DNA from: Sphingomonas paeninsulae | GTDB lineage: Bacteria > Pseudomonadota > Alphaproteobacteria > Sphingomonadales > Sphingomonadaceae | Direction of reading: 5' to 3' | NCBI RefSeq assembly: GCF_003660165.1 | Contig: NZ_CP032828.1 | Location: 785,779-849,778 of the forward strand | DNA length: 64,000 nt | Notes under the pieces: model-generated | What the model was told of the DNA's origin: nothing | The model's database searches: none | The model's input: only the letters and a program-made list of their open reading frames with translations | Made by a program: the position numbers and the translations under genes | In this document: piece by piece, positions 54,591-62,690 of the stretch | Numbering within the stretch: position 1 is the stretch's first letter | Layout: every line of letters begins with the position of its first letter

Positions 54591-55649
54591 ATGACACAGG
54601 CAATCGGTTACGCAGCACAAAGCGCGGATACGCTCGTCGCTCCCTTCACGTTCGAACGCCGCGCTCTGCGTGCCGACGACGTAGCGATGGACATTCTTTA
54701 TTGCGGGGTTTGCCATTCGGACCTGCATCAGGCGCGCAACGACTGGGGCAACACGATGTATCCAGTCGTTCCCGGACATGAAATCATCGGTCGCGTCACC
54801 GCCATCGGCAGCGACGTGACGAGCGTAAAGATCGGTGACGTGGCCGCAATCGGGTGCATGGTCGATAGCTGTATGGAATGTGGCGACTGCCATGAGGATC
54901 ATGAGCAATATTGTGCGAAAGGTTCGACCCTGACGTACAATGGCAAAGATCGTCGCGACGGATCGCCAACCTATGGTGGCTATTCGGATCATATCGTTGC
55001 GCGCGACCATTTCGTCATCAAATTGCCCGAAGGTCTGGATGCCGAACGCGCGGCACCGCTCCTGTGCGCAGGCATCACGACCTGGTCGCCGCTCCGCCGC
55101 TGGAATGTCGGATCGGGCACGCGCGTTGCCGTGGCTGGTCTGGGTGGACTTGGTCACATGGGGGTCAAGCTGGCGGTCGGGCTGGGCGCGGACGTGACCG
55201 TGCTGACCAGTTCGCCGAACAAGGTCGAGGACGCGCTGGCGCTGGGTGCGCACCGCGTCGTGCTGACCAGCGATCCTGCCGCAATGAAAGCTGCTGCACG
55301 CAGTTTCGACATGGTGCTCGATACGATCCCGGTTGCTCATGATGTCAGCCCCTATCTGCGGCTGCTCGCGACGCGGGGCGTCCACGTCATCGTCGGCGCA
55401 ATTGCGATGCTGCCGGAAATCCATTCGGGGATGCTGCTGAGCGGTCAGAAATCGCTGGCTGGATCCGGCATCGGGGGCATTGCCGAAACGCGGGAATTAT
55501 TGGAATTTTGTGCTGAAAAGAACATCCTGCCGGATACTGAGACCATCGCCATGCAGGATATCTTGCACGCCTATGATCGCATGGAGCGTAACGACATTAA
55601 ATATCGCTTCGTCATCGACATGGCGAGTTTGGCTAAAGAAAAGGCCTGA
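54591..55649 (+). CDS. Zinc-dependent NAD(P) alcohol dehydrogenase (CAD/YahK type)
   Basis: A 352-residue MDR protein with catalytic zinc motifs CGVCHSDLHQ (C,H) and PGHEIIGRV, structural zinc C-x2-C-x2-C-x7-C in MECGDCHEDHEQYC, and VAGLGGLGHMGVKLAVGLGA for NADP(H). It reduces aldehydes or oxidises alcohols in the cytoplasm. Homology is to the cinnamyl-alcohol dehydrogenase/YahK group. Part of the rightward run. Confidence 0.85.
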   Translation: MTQAIGYAAQSADTLVAPFTFERRALRADDVAMDILYCGVCHSDLHQARNDWGNTMYPVVPGHEIIGRVTAIGSDVTSVKIGDVAAIGCMVDSCMECGDCHEDHEQYCAKGSTLTYNGKDRRDGSPTYGGYSDHIVARDHFVIKLPEGLDAERAAPLLCAGITTWSPLRRWNVGSGTRVAVAGLGGLGHMGVKLAVGLGADVTVLTSSPNKVEDALALGAHRVVLTSDPAAMKAAARSFDMVLDTIPVAHDVSPYLRLLATRGVHVIVGAIAMLPEIHSGMLLSGQKSLAGSGIGGIAETRELLEFCAEKNILPDTETIAMQDILHAYDRMERNDIKYRFVIDMASLAKEKA

Positions 55650-55706
55650 CACAGTATCGGGGATTTGTAGCGCGACAACGGGATTGGGTGCGGTTAAGCA
55701 GGCGGA

Positions 55707-56411
55707 ATGTCTGCCGCCCAACCCGCCCCTGAAACCTGGCAATCACCACCATTCGTCGCCCAAACACCGTCGGGCAGCGACACGATACTGGATGCGGCGG
55801 CGCGGTGCATCGATCGCAAGGGGTTCGACAGCGTGTCGCTGGAGGAGGTGGCCGTCGAAGCAGGCGTGTCACGGACAACGCTGTACCGTCGCTATGGCAA
55901 TCGTGAATCGCTGTTCAAGGCGCTGTTGATTACCCGCGCCGAACCGTTCCGTTTATGGTCGCGCCGTATCTACCTTGGCCCCGGCACGGTTATGGAACGG
56001 ATAGAGACTGTGCTGACGGAGGCAATCCTCGAGATGCAGCGGGTGGGCTGGCTGGATCGTTCGCTGCTCACCGGAATGTCGGCCGCCGCGATCCGGCTGT
56101 TCAAGGCGTCGCACGCCCACGGGGCCGACTTGGGACTGGCGCCATTGCTGTCATCGACGATGAACCAGCGCGCGGCCGCCGAGGCCTGTGTGACGGTGGC
56201 CGAGTTGATCGACTGGACAGCGGACCAGATGATCGTGCTCGCGAGTGCCGCGCCGTGGAGCGAAGAGACGCTGCGGGGGCGGCTGCGCTATTTCGTGATG
56301 CCGGTGCTGGTGCCGGCCGAATCCTGTGGGCCAGATGCCGGGGATCGGCTGGCCGGGATCGAACGCCGTCTGGACATGCTGATCGAGCGCAGCGAAGAGG
56401 GCCGACAATGA
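55707..56411 (+). CDS. TetR-family transcriptional regulator
   Basis: A 234-residue TetR protein with IDRKGFDSVSLEEVAVEAGV, then SRTTLYRRYGNRESLFKALL (helix-turn-helix about 45-62). The C-terminal part ends with an acidic helix. It lies inside the catabolic run, 57 bp after the dehydrogenase and overlapping the next hydratase ATG (56408), so it is produced with the enzymes. It is a candidate for binding the ACTAGGT-type sites upstream of the neighbouring operons. Confidence 0.83.
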   Translation: MSAAQPAPETWQSPPFVAQTPSGSDTILDAAARCIDRKGFDSVSLEEVAVEAGVSRTTLYRRYGNRESLFKALLITRAEPFRLWSRRIYLGPGTVMERIETVLTEAILEMQRVGWLDRSLLTGMSAAAIRLFKASHAHGADLGLAPLLSSTMNQRAAAEACVTVAELIDWTADQMIVLASAAPWSEETLRGRLRYFVMPVLVPAESCGPDAGDRLAGIERRLDMLIERSEEGRQ

Positions 56412-57193
56412 CATACGAACATATCCTATTCGAGATCGCGGATGATATCGCGACACTGACCATCAATCGTCCGACGTTGCTTAACGCACTGTCGCAACAC
56501 TCGCTTGCCGAAATGACCCATGCCGTCGACCGCGTCCGCGACGAGGGTGCGCGGGTACTGCTGATTACCGGCGCTGGCCGGGCTTTTTGTTCGGGTGCCG
56601 ACCTGTCACCCGCTGGCGGGACAGAGGGGGCGCGACAGGACATGGGCCGGGGCCTCGAACTCGGATTTAACCCGTTGCTCGAGCGGCTGGCGCGATTGCC
56701 CGTCCCCGTCGTCACTGCGATCAATGGCGCGGCGGCTGGTGGTGGTTGCGGCTATGCGCTGGCGGGCGATATCGTGATCGCCGGTACGTCGGCTTATTTC
56801 CTTCAGCCCTTTGCCAATATCGGGCTTGTCCCCGATGTCGGCGCGACGTGGTTGCTGCCGCGCCTGATCGGTCGGGCGCGTGCAACCCAGATGATGATGC
56901 TGGGTGAGCGCATTCCCGCTGCGACCGCATTGGAATGGGGCATGATCTATCAGGTGGTGGACGATGCCGCGCTGATGGAGACCGCGCGCGCGATGGCAGC
57001 GCGGCTCGCCGCTGGCCCGACGGTTTCCTATGGCCTGATGCGCGAAGGGATCGCGCGGGCAGCGACGCAATCCCTGTCGGAATCCCTGACGATGGAACGC
57101 GTCAATCAGCGGTTGGCCGGGACCACCGCCGACCATGCCGAGGGCGTCGCGGCTTTCCTCGAAAAGCGCAAACCGGTCTTTCGCGGGGCCTGA
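56408..57193 (+). CDS. Enoyl-CoA hydratase/isomerase family protein
   Basis: A 261-residue crotonase-fold protein: GRAFCSGADLSPAGG and AAAGGGCGYALAGDIVIA (oxyanion hole), NIGLVPDVGATWLLPRL with Asp rather than Glu at the second catalytic position. It is paaG-like (isomerase or hydratase). Overlaps the TetR stop (ATGA). Convergent with the SDR at 57263 (69-bp gap). Confidence 0.85.
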   Translation: MTYEHILFEIADDIATLTINRPTLLNALSQHSLAEMTHAVDRVRDEGARVLLITGAGRAFCSGADLSPAGGTEGARQDMGRGLELGFNPLLERLARLPVPVVTAINGAAAGGGCGYALAGDIVIAGTSAYFLQPFANIGLVPDVGATWLLPRLIGRARATQMMMLGERIPAATALEWGMIYQVVDDAALMETARAMAARLAAGPTVSYGLMREGIARAATQSLSESLTMERVNQRLAGTTADHAEGVAAFLEKRKPVFRGA

Positions 57194-57262
57194 AACCTGC
57201 CCCGACCGTCGATCCATCAGGAACGCGGTCGGGATCATGGGCGGCGTCGGTCGCCGCGTCAG

Positions 57263-58042
57263 TTAGTCAACCGTACCACGCCCGCCACCGACCGGGATCG
57301 TAACGCCCGTCAGCCACGCCCCTGCTCTTGACGACAGATACAGAACCGCGCCGGAAATGTCCTCTGGCGTACCGACCCGTGCGCCCAGGGGAGACGCCAT
57401 AGCCGCAACGGCATCGGGATCGCTGAAATCGACGATCGTATCGCTCATTTTCGATGGGAAGAGGCCCGGCGCGATTGCATTCACGCTGATATTCTCACCC
57501 GCAAGGAACTTGCCGAGATGGCGCGTCATGTGGATCAGGCCCGATTTCGTGGCCGAATAGGGATAGCTTTCCCACTCCGGTAATTTCAGACCATCGATCG
57601 ACGCAATGTTGATAACGCGCGCGGGATCTTCCGCAGTTGCGCCCGCCCGAAGTGCAGGCAGGAGTGATTTGGTCAGCTCGAACGGTGCGAGCAGGTTGAG
57701 CTTCAGCACCTTTTCGAAACCCTCACGCGGGAATTCGTCGATCGGCGCCCCCCATGTGGTGCCGGCATTATTGACGAGGATGTTCAGCGTACCCGCGTTG
57801 ACCTGTGCCGCGACCGCCGCCACGCCTTCGGCGGTGCCGAGGTCGGCAGCAATCGGCGTAACACTCCCAAACGCGGAAAGCCGTTCAGCCGCAGCGGTGA
57901 TTCCTGCGACCTTGCGAGAGACGATGAAAACTTTGCACCCAGCGCGTGCCAGCCCCTCCGCGATCATATAACCGATGCCGCCCGAGCCGCCGGTTACGAG
58001 CGCCGTTTTGCCTGCAACGTCGAAAAGTTTCGTGATGTCCAT
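57263..58042 (-). CDS. SDR oxidoreductase
   Basis: A 259-residue SDR: TGGSGGIG, NNAGTTWG, NIASIDGLKLPEWE (Ser) and YPYSATK (Y-x3-K), end PVGGGRGTVD. The long segment before the Tyr (LPEWESYPYS) is typical of gluconate/acetoacetyl reductase-like SDRs. Single-gene operon, divergent from the thiolase. Confidence 0.83.
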   Translation of the reverse strand: MDITKLFDVAGKTALVTGGSGGIGYMIAEGLARAGCKVFIVSRKVAGITAAAERLSAFGSVTPIAADLGTAEGVAAVAAQVNAGTLNILVNNAGTTWGAPIDEFPREGFEKVLKLNLLAPFELTKSLLPALRAGATAEDPARVINIASIDGLKLPEWESYPYSATKSGLIHMTRHLGKFLAGENISVNAIAPGLFPSKMSDTIVDFSDPDAVAAMASPLGARVGTPEDISGAVLYLSSRAGAWLTGVTIPVGGGRGTVD

Positions 58043-58187
58043 GCCGGTTCTTCCTGTCTGACTTTGGTGTGAAATGGTGTGTGAGTGGGGCTATCGGGTT
58101 CGGTCCCGTCATCTCCTGCCGCGAGTACGAACTTTCCTTTCAGTGGTCGCATCACCATATCTCCGCTGTTGCCCATCCGACAATCCC

Positions 58188-58203
58188 ACTTGTATGGCTA
58201 GGT
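58188..58203. promoter_or_regulatory. ACTTGTATGGCTAGGT, copy 4 of a shared motif
   Basis: Matches the ACCTAATTGACTAGGT site at 11 of 16 positions, with GCTAGGT instead of ACTAGGT. It lies in the 223-bp divergent gap between an SDR (start 58042) and the thiolase (start 58266), 62 bp before the thiolase ATG. Confidence 0.4.
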
Positions 58204-58265
58204 AACACAGGTATCCCGAATCGACGCCGCATTGTTGGGGCGGCAACTTCCTTGGAGAGTCTTAC

Positions 58266-59519
58266 ATGGCCGAAGCATATATCATCGACGCTGTCCGCAC
58301 CCCTCGCGGCACGGGCAAGGTTGGCAAAGGCGCGCTGGCGCACATGCACCCCCAGCATCTCGCCGCAACGGTGCTGAAAGCGATTGCCGAGCGCAACAAT
58401 CTGAACACCGCCGATGTCGATGACGTGATCTGGTCGACCTCCACGCAAAAGGGCAAGCAGGGCGGCGACATGGGCCGCATGGCCGCACTGGACGCAGGCT
58501 ATGACCAGCGTGTCAGCGGCACGACGCTGGACCGCTTCTGCGGCGGCGGCATCAGTTCGGTCAGCTTTGCAGCCGGACAGATTATGTCGGGTCTGGAAGA
58601 TCTGGTCATCGCCGGCGGCACCGAGATGATGTCACTGACCGCGACGATCGCGCAGGAAGAAATGGCGGCGGGCCTTAAGCCACTTGGCATGGGGTCGGGC
58701 AATGCGCGCCTTCAGGAAGCCTATCCTCAGTCGCATCAGGGCGTATGCGGGGACGCGATCGCATCGATGGAAGGGATCAGCCGCGAAGCACTCGACGCGC
58801 TCGGTCTTGAGAGCCAGCGTCGCGCTGCTGTCGCCGTTGCCGAAGGCCGTTTTGACAAGAGCCTTGTTCCTGTCACCGACGAGAGCGGCGTTGTCGTTCT
58901 TGAAAAGGATGAGTTCCCCCGCCCGCAGACCACGGCAGAGGGCCTTGCCGCGCTGAAGCCATCGTTCGAGGCGATCGGTTCGATGCCGCTTGACGAAAAG
59001 GGCACGACGTTCAATTCGCTGATCAATAAAAAATACCCCGATGTGAAGATTACCCACTCCCACCATGCCGGTAACAGTTCGGGCGTGGTCGATGGCGCAG
59101 CTGCGATCCTGCTGTCCTCGAAGGAATATGCCGACGCGCATGGCCTGAAGCCCCGCGCCCGCATCCTTGCCGCCGTCAACATCGGTGACGATCCGACGCT
59201 GATGCTCAACGCTCCCGTGCCCGCCGCCAAAAAAGCACTGGCCCGCGCTGGCCTGACGGTTGACGACATCGACCTGTGGGAAATCAACGAAGCCTTCGCC
59301 GTCGTCGCTGAAAAGTTCATTCGCGACCTGAAGCTCGATCGCGACAAGGTGAACGTCAACGGCGGTGCCATCGCTCTTGGTCACCCGATCGGCGCGACCG
59401 GCGCTATCCTGATCGGCACATTGCTCGACGAACTCGAGCGCCGCGACCTGAAGCGTGGCCTCGTCACGATGTGCGCAGCGGGTGGCATGGCCCCTGCGAT
59501 CATCATCGAACGCGTCTGA
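58266..59519 (+). CDS. Acetyl-CoA C-acyltransferase (thiolase)
   Basis: A 417-residue thiolase II with the full triad: nucleophile C92 in LDRFCGGGISS, HPIGATGA with His, and CAAGGMAPA with the second Cys. It cleaves a 3-oxoacyl-CoA to acetyl- or propionyl-CoA and a shortened acyl-CoA, the last step of the beta-oxidation cycle in this island. Homology is to FadA-type enzymes, including the FadA5/6 group of steroid catabolism. A terminator follows. Confidence 0.93.
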   Translation: MAEAYIIDAVRTPRGTGKVGKGALAHMHPQHLAATVLKAIAERNNLNTADVDDVIWSTSTQKGKQGGDMGRMAALDAGYDQRVSGTTLDRFCGGGISSVSFAAGQIMSGLEDLVIAGGTEMMSLTATIAQEEMAAGLKPLGMGSGNARLQEAYPQSHQGVCGDAIASMEGISREALDALGLESQRRAAVAVAEGRFDKSLVPVTDESGVVVLEKDEFPRPQTTAEGLAALKPSFEAIGSMPLDEKGTTFNSLINKKYPDVKITHSHHAGNSSGVVDGAAAILLSSKEYADAHGLKPRARILAAVNIGDDPTLMLNAPVPAAKKALARAGLTVDDIDLWEINEAFAVVAEKFIRDLKLDRDKVNVNGGAIALGHPIGATGAILIGTLLDELERRDLKRGLVTMCAAGGMAPAIIIERV

Positions 59520-59534
59520 GTCGAAAATTAAGCG

Positions 59535-59574
59535 AATCCGGGCCGGCCAAACGCCGGGCCGGATTTGTTTTTTT
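59535..59574 (+). terminator. Rho-independent terminator after the thiolase gene
   Basis: A 13-bp stem (AATCCGG-G-CCGGC with GCCGG-G-CCGGATT, one internal mismatch), a 5-base loop, and then TGTTTTTTT. It lies 16 bp after the thiolase stop. Classic intrinsic terminator. Confidence 0.85.
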
Positions 59575-59680
59575 CCTGTTTCCACGGGCAATCCGCCCTC
59601 TCGACTTCTTGCAGCGACATCTGAATAAGGATAGAAGCTGATGAAACGTCAATTCAATGACGCTCAGAAGGAGATACAGG

Positions 59681-60988
59681 ATGCAGATGGAAGACTTGAT
59701 CATGATCAGCGTCGACGATCATGCCGTCGAACCGCCCGAGGCGTTCATTCGCCACTATCCCGAGGGTAAGAAGGATCGCGCGCCAAAGATCATCGACAAG
59801 AACGGCAAGGACGTCTGGTCATGGGCCGGACGCCATTATCCGACCATTGGCCTGAACGCCGTCGTTGGCCGCCCCCGTTCCGAATATGGGATGGAGCCTA
59901 CCCGCTTCGAACAACTCCGCCCCGGCTGTTTCGACCCGAAAGCGCGCGTCGATGACATGAATGTCAATGGCATTCTCTCTTCCCTGAACTTCCCTACGAT
60001 GCCGAGCTTTGCTGGCGGCACCTTCCTCGCCGTTCCTGAAAAGGACGAGGCATTGCTGGCGATCCGCGCGTGGAACGACTGGCATGTTCTGGAATGGTGC
60101 GGATCGGCACCCGGTCGCTTCATCCCCATGATCATTTTGCCGCTGTGGGATATAAACGAAACGCTGACCGAAATGCGGCGCATGTCGAAGCTCGGCGTTC
60201 ACGCGATTTCGTTCCCCGACAATCCGGCGCTGGTTGGCCTGCCCAGCCTGCATAATGAATATTGGGAGCCGTTCTGGAAAGAATGCTGCGCCCTGCAAAT
60301 GGTCATCAACTGCCACATCGGCACGGGTGCACGCGCCGAACATGCGTCCGAAGAAACGCCGATCGACGCGTGGATCACGACCATGCCAATGTCGATTTCA
60401 AACTCGGCTGCGGACTGGTTGTTCGGCTCGTTCTGGAAACGCTATCCCGACCTTCGCATGGCCCTTTCGGAAGGCGGCATCGGCTGGATTCCCTATTTCC
60501 TCGAACGTGCCGATTTCACTTACGAACATCATCACGAGTGGACGTTCAGCGACTTCGGCAAGGAACGTCCATCCGACGTGTTCAAACGCCAGATCGTAAC
60601 GTGCTTCATCGACGATCAGTTCGGCCTGAAAAACCTTGAATATATGAACCCGAAAATGGTCTGCTATGAAGCGGATTATCCACACTCGGACACTTTGTGG
60701 CCCAACTGCCCCGAATTCCTGTGGGCGTCTCTGCTCGGCCAGCCACAGGATGTTATCGACGACATTACGCATAAGAACGCGATGCGGCTTTATAATTTCG
60801 ACCCCTTCACCGCATTGGGCGGCCGCGAGAATTGCACCGTTAAGGCGCTGCGCTATCTCGGTCGCGACGTCGACATCAGTCCGCGTGAAAACCTCGGCGG
60901 ATTGAAAACCGAAAGCATGAATCTGGTCGGTGAAGCGCGCCGCCCCGTTACTTCGGGCGAAATCATGCGGATGTTCGCCTCCGCTTGA
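59681..60988 (+). CDS. Amidohydrolase-2 family metalloenzyme
   Basis: A 435-residue TIM-barrel protein, longer than the one at 31177. The metal motif is D-x-H in SVDDHAVEPP, a His in INCHIGTGARAE, and the Asp in EADYPHSDTLW. Family members decarboxylate or hydrolyse carbon-carbon bonds in ring-cleavage products. The ATG at 59681 has AAGGAG seven bases upstream; a second ATG at 59687 is possible. Follows the thiolase terminator by ~100 bp, so likely its own promoter. Confidence 0.8.
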   Translation: MQMEDLIMISVDDHAVEPPEAFIRHYPEGKKDRAPKIIDKNGKDVWSWAGRHYPTIGLNAVVGRPRSEYGMEPTRFEQLRPGCFDPKARVDDMNVNGILSSLNFPTMPSFAGGTFLAVPEKDEALLAIRAWNDWHVLEWCGSAPGRFIPMIILPLWDINETLTEMRRMSKLGVHAISFPDNPALVGLPSLHNEYWEPFWKECCALQMVINCHIGTGARAEHASEETPIDAWITTMPMSISNSAADWLFGSFWKRYPDLRMALSEGGIGWIPYFLERADFTYEHHHEWTFSDFGKERPSDVFKRQIVTCFIDDQFGLKNLEYMNPKMVCYEADYPHSDTLWPNCPEFLWASLLGQPQDVIDDITHKNAMRLYNFDPFTALGGRENCTVKALRYLGRDVDISPRENLGGLKTESMNLVGEARRPVTSGEIMRMFASA

Positions 60989-61081
60989 TGTGAATAACTG
61001 GAGGGGGTCTCGCGTGGCCTCCTCCGCCAGCCCGCACAAAAGTTCTTGTCCAACAGATGGATAAATGCGCGCAGCATCTAT

Positions 61082-61101
61082 ATTGACACTATAGTGTCAA
61101 T
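61082..61101. promoter_or_regulatory. 20-bp perfect palindrome, MarR operator
   Basis: ATTGACACTATAGTGTCAAT is a perfect palindrome 16 bp before the MarR ATG (61118). Its TTGACA half doubles as a -35 box, with a weak -10 near 61106. A bound MarR dimer would block the promoter. This is the clearest operator in the window. Confidence 0.75.
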
Positions 61102-61117
61102 CTGACATATCGGTCCC

Positions 61118-61606
61118 ATGTCCGATAATGCGCAGCAGTTCATTCAGTTTCTCGACGAAATCACCCGCGCTCGCGGACGGACTAACGCGGTATTTCGCGA
61201 TATCCGCATGATGCACGGCATGACCGAAGTTGAGAATGTCGTGCTCACCGCCGTCACCGGGGCGAGCCACTCGCCGACTGTGCCGCAGATCGGTCGCAGC
61301 CTCGGCCACCCCCGACAAGTGATTCAGCGTGCCGCCGATGCGCTCGTCGTGCGCGGCCTGATCGAATGGCGTGACAATCCCGATCACAAGCGCGCGCGCC
61401 TGCTGACAGCGACGGCTGAAGGCCAACGTCTGCGCCATCTCGCCGATATTGCAGGTATAGAACGTGCCGCGCGTTTTGCCGTGACGATCGACCCGACGCT
61501 GCTGGCGGCTACCGTTGCCGGACTGCGCACGATCCGCGAATCCATTGAAAACAGCCTTCGGACAATCGGCGAGCAAGCCGAACCCGAGGATGGGGAGGAA
61601 GCATGA
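61118..61606 (+). CDS. MarR-family transcriptional regulator
   Basis: A 162-residue MarR protein. The winged helix is at VPQIGRSLGHPRQVIQRAAD and ADALVVRGLIEWRDNPDHKR (about 50-95); the wing ends in DHKRARLLTATAEG. It probably represses this three-gene operon (including itself) through the palindrome at 61082 and is released by an acyl-CoA intermediate, as known for several MarR regulators of catabolic CoA pathways. Overlaps the kinase ATG at 61603. Confidence 0.88.
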   Translation: MSDNAQQFIQFLDEITRARGRTNAVFRDIRMMHGMTEVENVVLTAVTGASHSPTVPQIGRSLGHPRQVIQRAADALVVRGLIEWRDNPDHKRARLLTATAEGQRLRHLADIAGIERAARFAVTIDPTLLAATVAGLRTIRESIENSLRTIGEQAEPEDGEEA

Positions 61607-62667
61607 ACGACACCGAAAACCTCTACAATGTCGAGCGACTGACCGCTTGGCTGGATGAGAATATCCCGAGCCTTGGCGACGGACCGCTGAAAGCCGCGAA
61701 GATCCACGGCGGCACCAGCAATGTTATCCTGTCGCTCAATCGCGGTGGCGAAACGATGGTGCTGCGCCGTCCGCCCGCCGTCCCGCCACCGGGCAGCGAA
61801 AAGACCGTGATGCGTGAAGCACGCGTGTTGACGGCACTGAATGGCACACCGGTTCCACATCCGGTTTGCCGGGGCAGTTGTTCGGATACCGAGGTGATCG
61901 GCGCACCGTTCTACGTGATGGACATGGTCGAAGGCTGGGCCGCGACGATCATCGACGAGCATATTTATCACAAGGCTCCGTTCGACAAGCCGCCGTTCGA
62001 ATATGGCATCGCCTATGCGATGGTTGATGGCCTCGTCGCTCTCGCCAACGTCGATTACAAGGCGGTCGGACTGGAGGGTTTCGGCAAGCCCGACAATTAT
62101 CTGGAACGGCAAGTCGATCGCTGGGAAGGTCAGCTCCGCAGTTATAAGGAACTGTATAACTATCCCGGTCGCGACCTCCCCGGATATGACCTGACGCGTG
62201 ACTGGCTGCGGGCCAATATGCCCTCCAGCTTTCAGGCCGGGATTATCCACGGCGACGTCGGTACTCCCAACGCGTTGTTCGCCGACGGACCGCCTGCGCG
62301 CCTCAATGCCCTGATCGACTGGGAATTGTCGACCATCGGCGATCCGCTGCTCGATCTCGCCAGTTTCACCAATGCCATGCGCGACGAAGCGGCACCCGGC
62401 GTGCTTCCGTCGAAGCGGCTCTACAACAGTGAGAACTGGCCGACACGACAGGAAATGGCACGCTATTATGCGGCGGGCACCGGGCGCGACATGGCCGATT
62501 TCGACTATTACGCGATCCTCGCCATGTTCAAGGGCGGCTGCATTCTCGAATATAAGGTCGCGCAATCGGCTGCGGGCATCCTGTCGAAAGAAACCGGCGT
62601 GTTTTTCTCGCGCCTCGTGCTGGAGAGCTTCGCCAATGCCGAAGCTCTTATTCGCCGCATCGGCTGA
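61603..62667 (+). CDS. APH-family kinase (LvaA/ACAD11-kinase-like)
   Basis: A 354-residue aminoglycoside-phosphotransferase-fold kinase. Catalytic loop HGDVGTPN (His216-Gly-Asp218) and D239-W-E in LIDWELSTIGDPLLDLA are intact. With the downstream acyl-CoA dehydrogenase whose active loop matches ACAD11, it fits the LvaA-LvaC/ACAD10-11 type: phosphorylation of a 4-hydroxyacyl-CoA, followed by elimination to an enoyl-CoA. This is known for levulinate catabolism and mammalian ACAD11; the substrate here is unknown. Overlaps the MarR stop. Confidence 0.82.
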   Translation: MNDTENLYNVERLTAWLDENIPSLGDGPLKAAKIHGGTSNVILSLNRGGETMVLRRPPAVPPPGSEKTVMREARVLTALNGTPVPHPVCRGSCSDTEVIGAPFYVMDMVEGWAATIIDEHIYHKAPFDKPPFEYGIAYAMVDGLVALANVDYKAVGLEGFGKPDNYLERQVDRWEGQLRSYKELYNYPGRDLPGYDLTRDWLRANMPSSFQAGIIHGDVGTPNALFADGPPARLNALIDWELSTIGDPLLDLASFTNAMRDEAAPGVLPSKRLYNSENWPTRQEMARYYAAGTGRDMADFDYYAILAMFKGGCILEYKVAQSAAGILSKETGVFFSRLVLESFANAEALIRRIG

Positions 62668-62690
62668 TCATTTTTCCAAGGAGAACTTTC

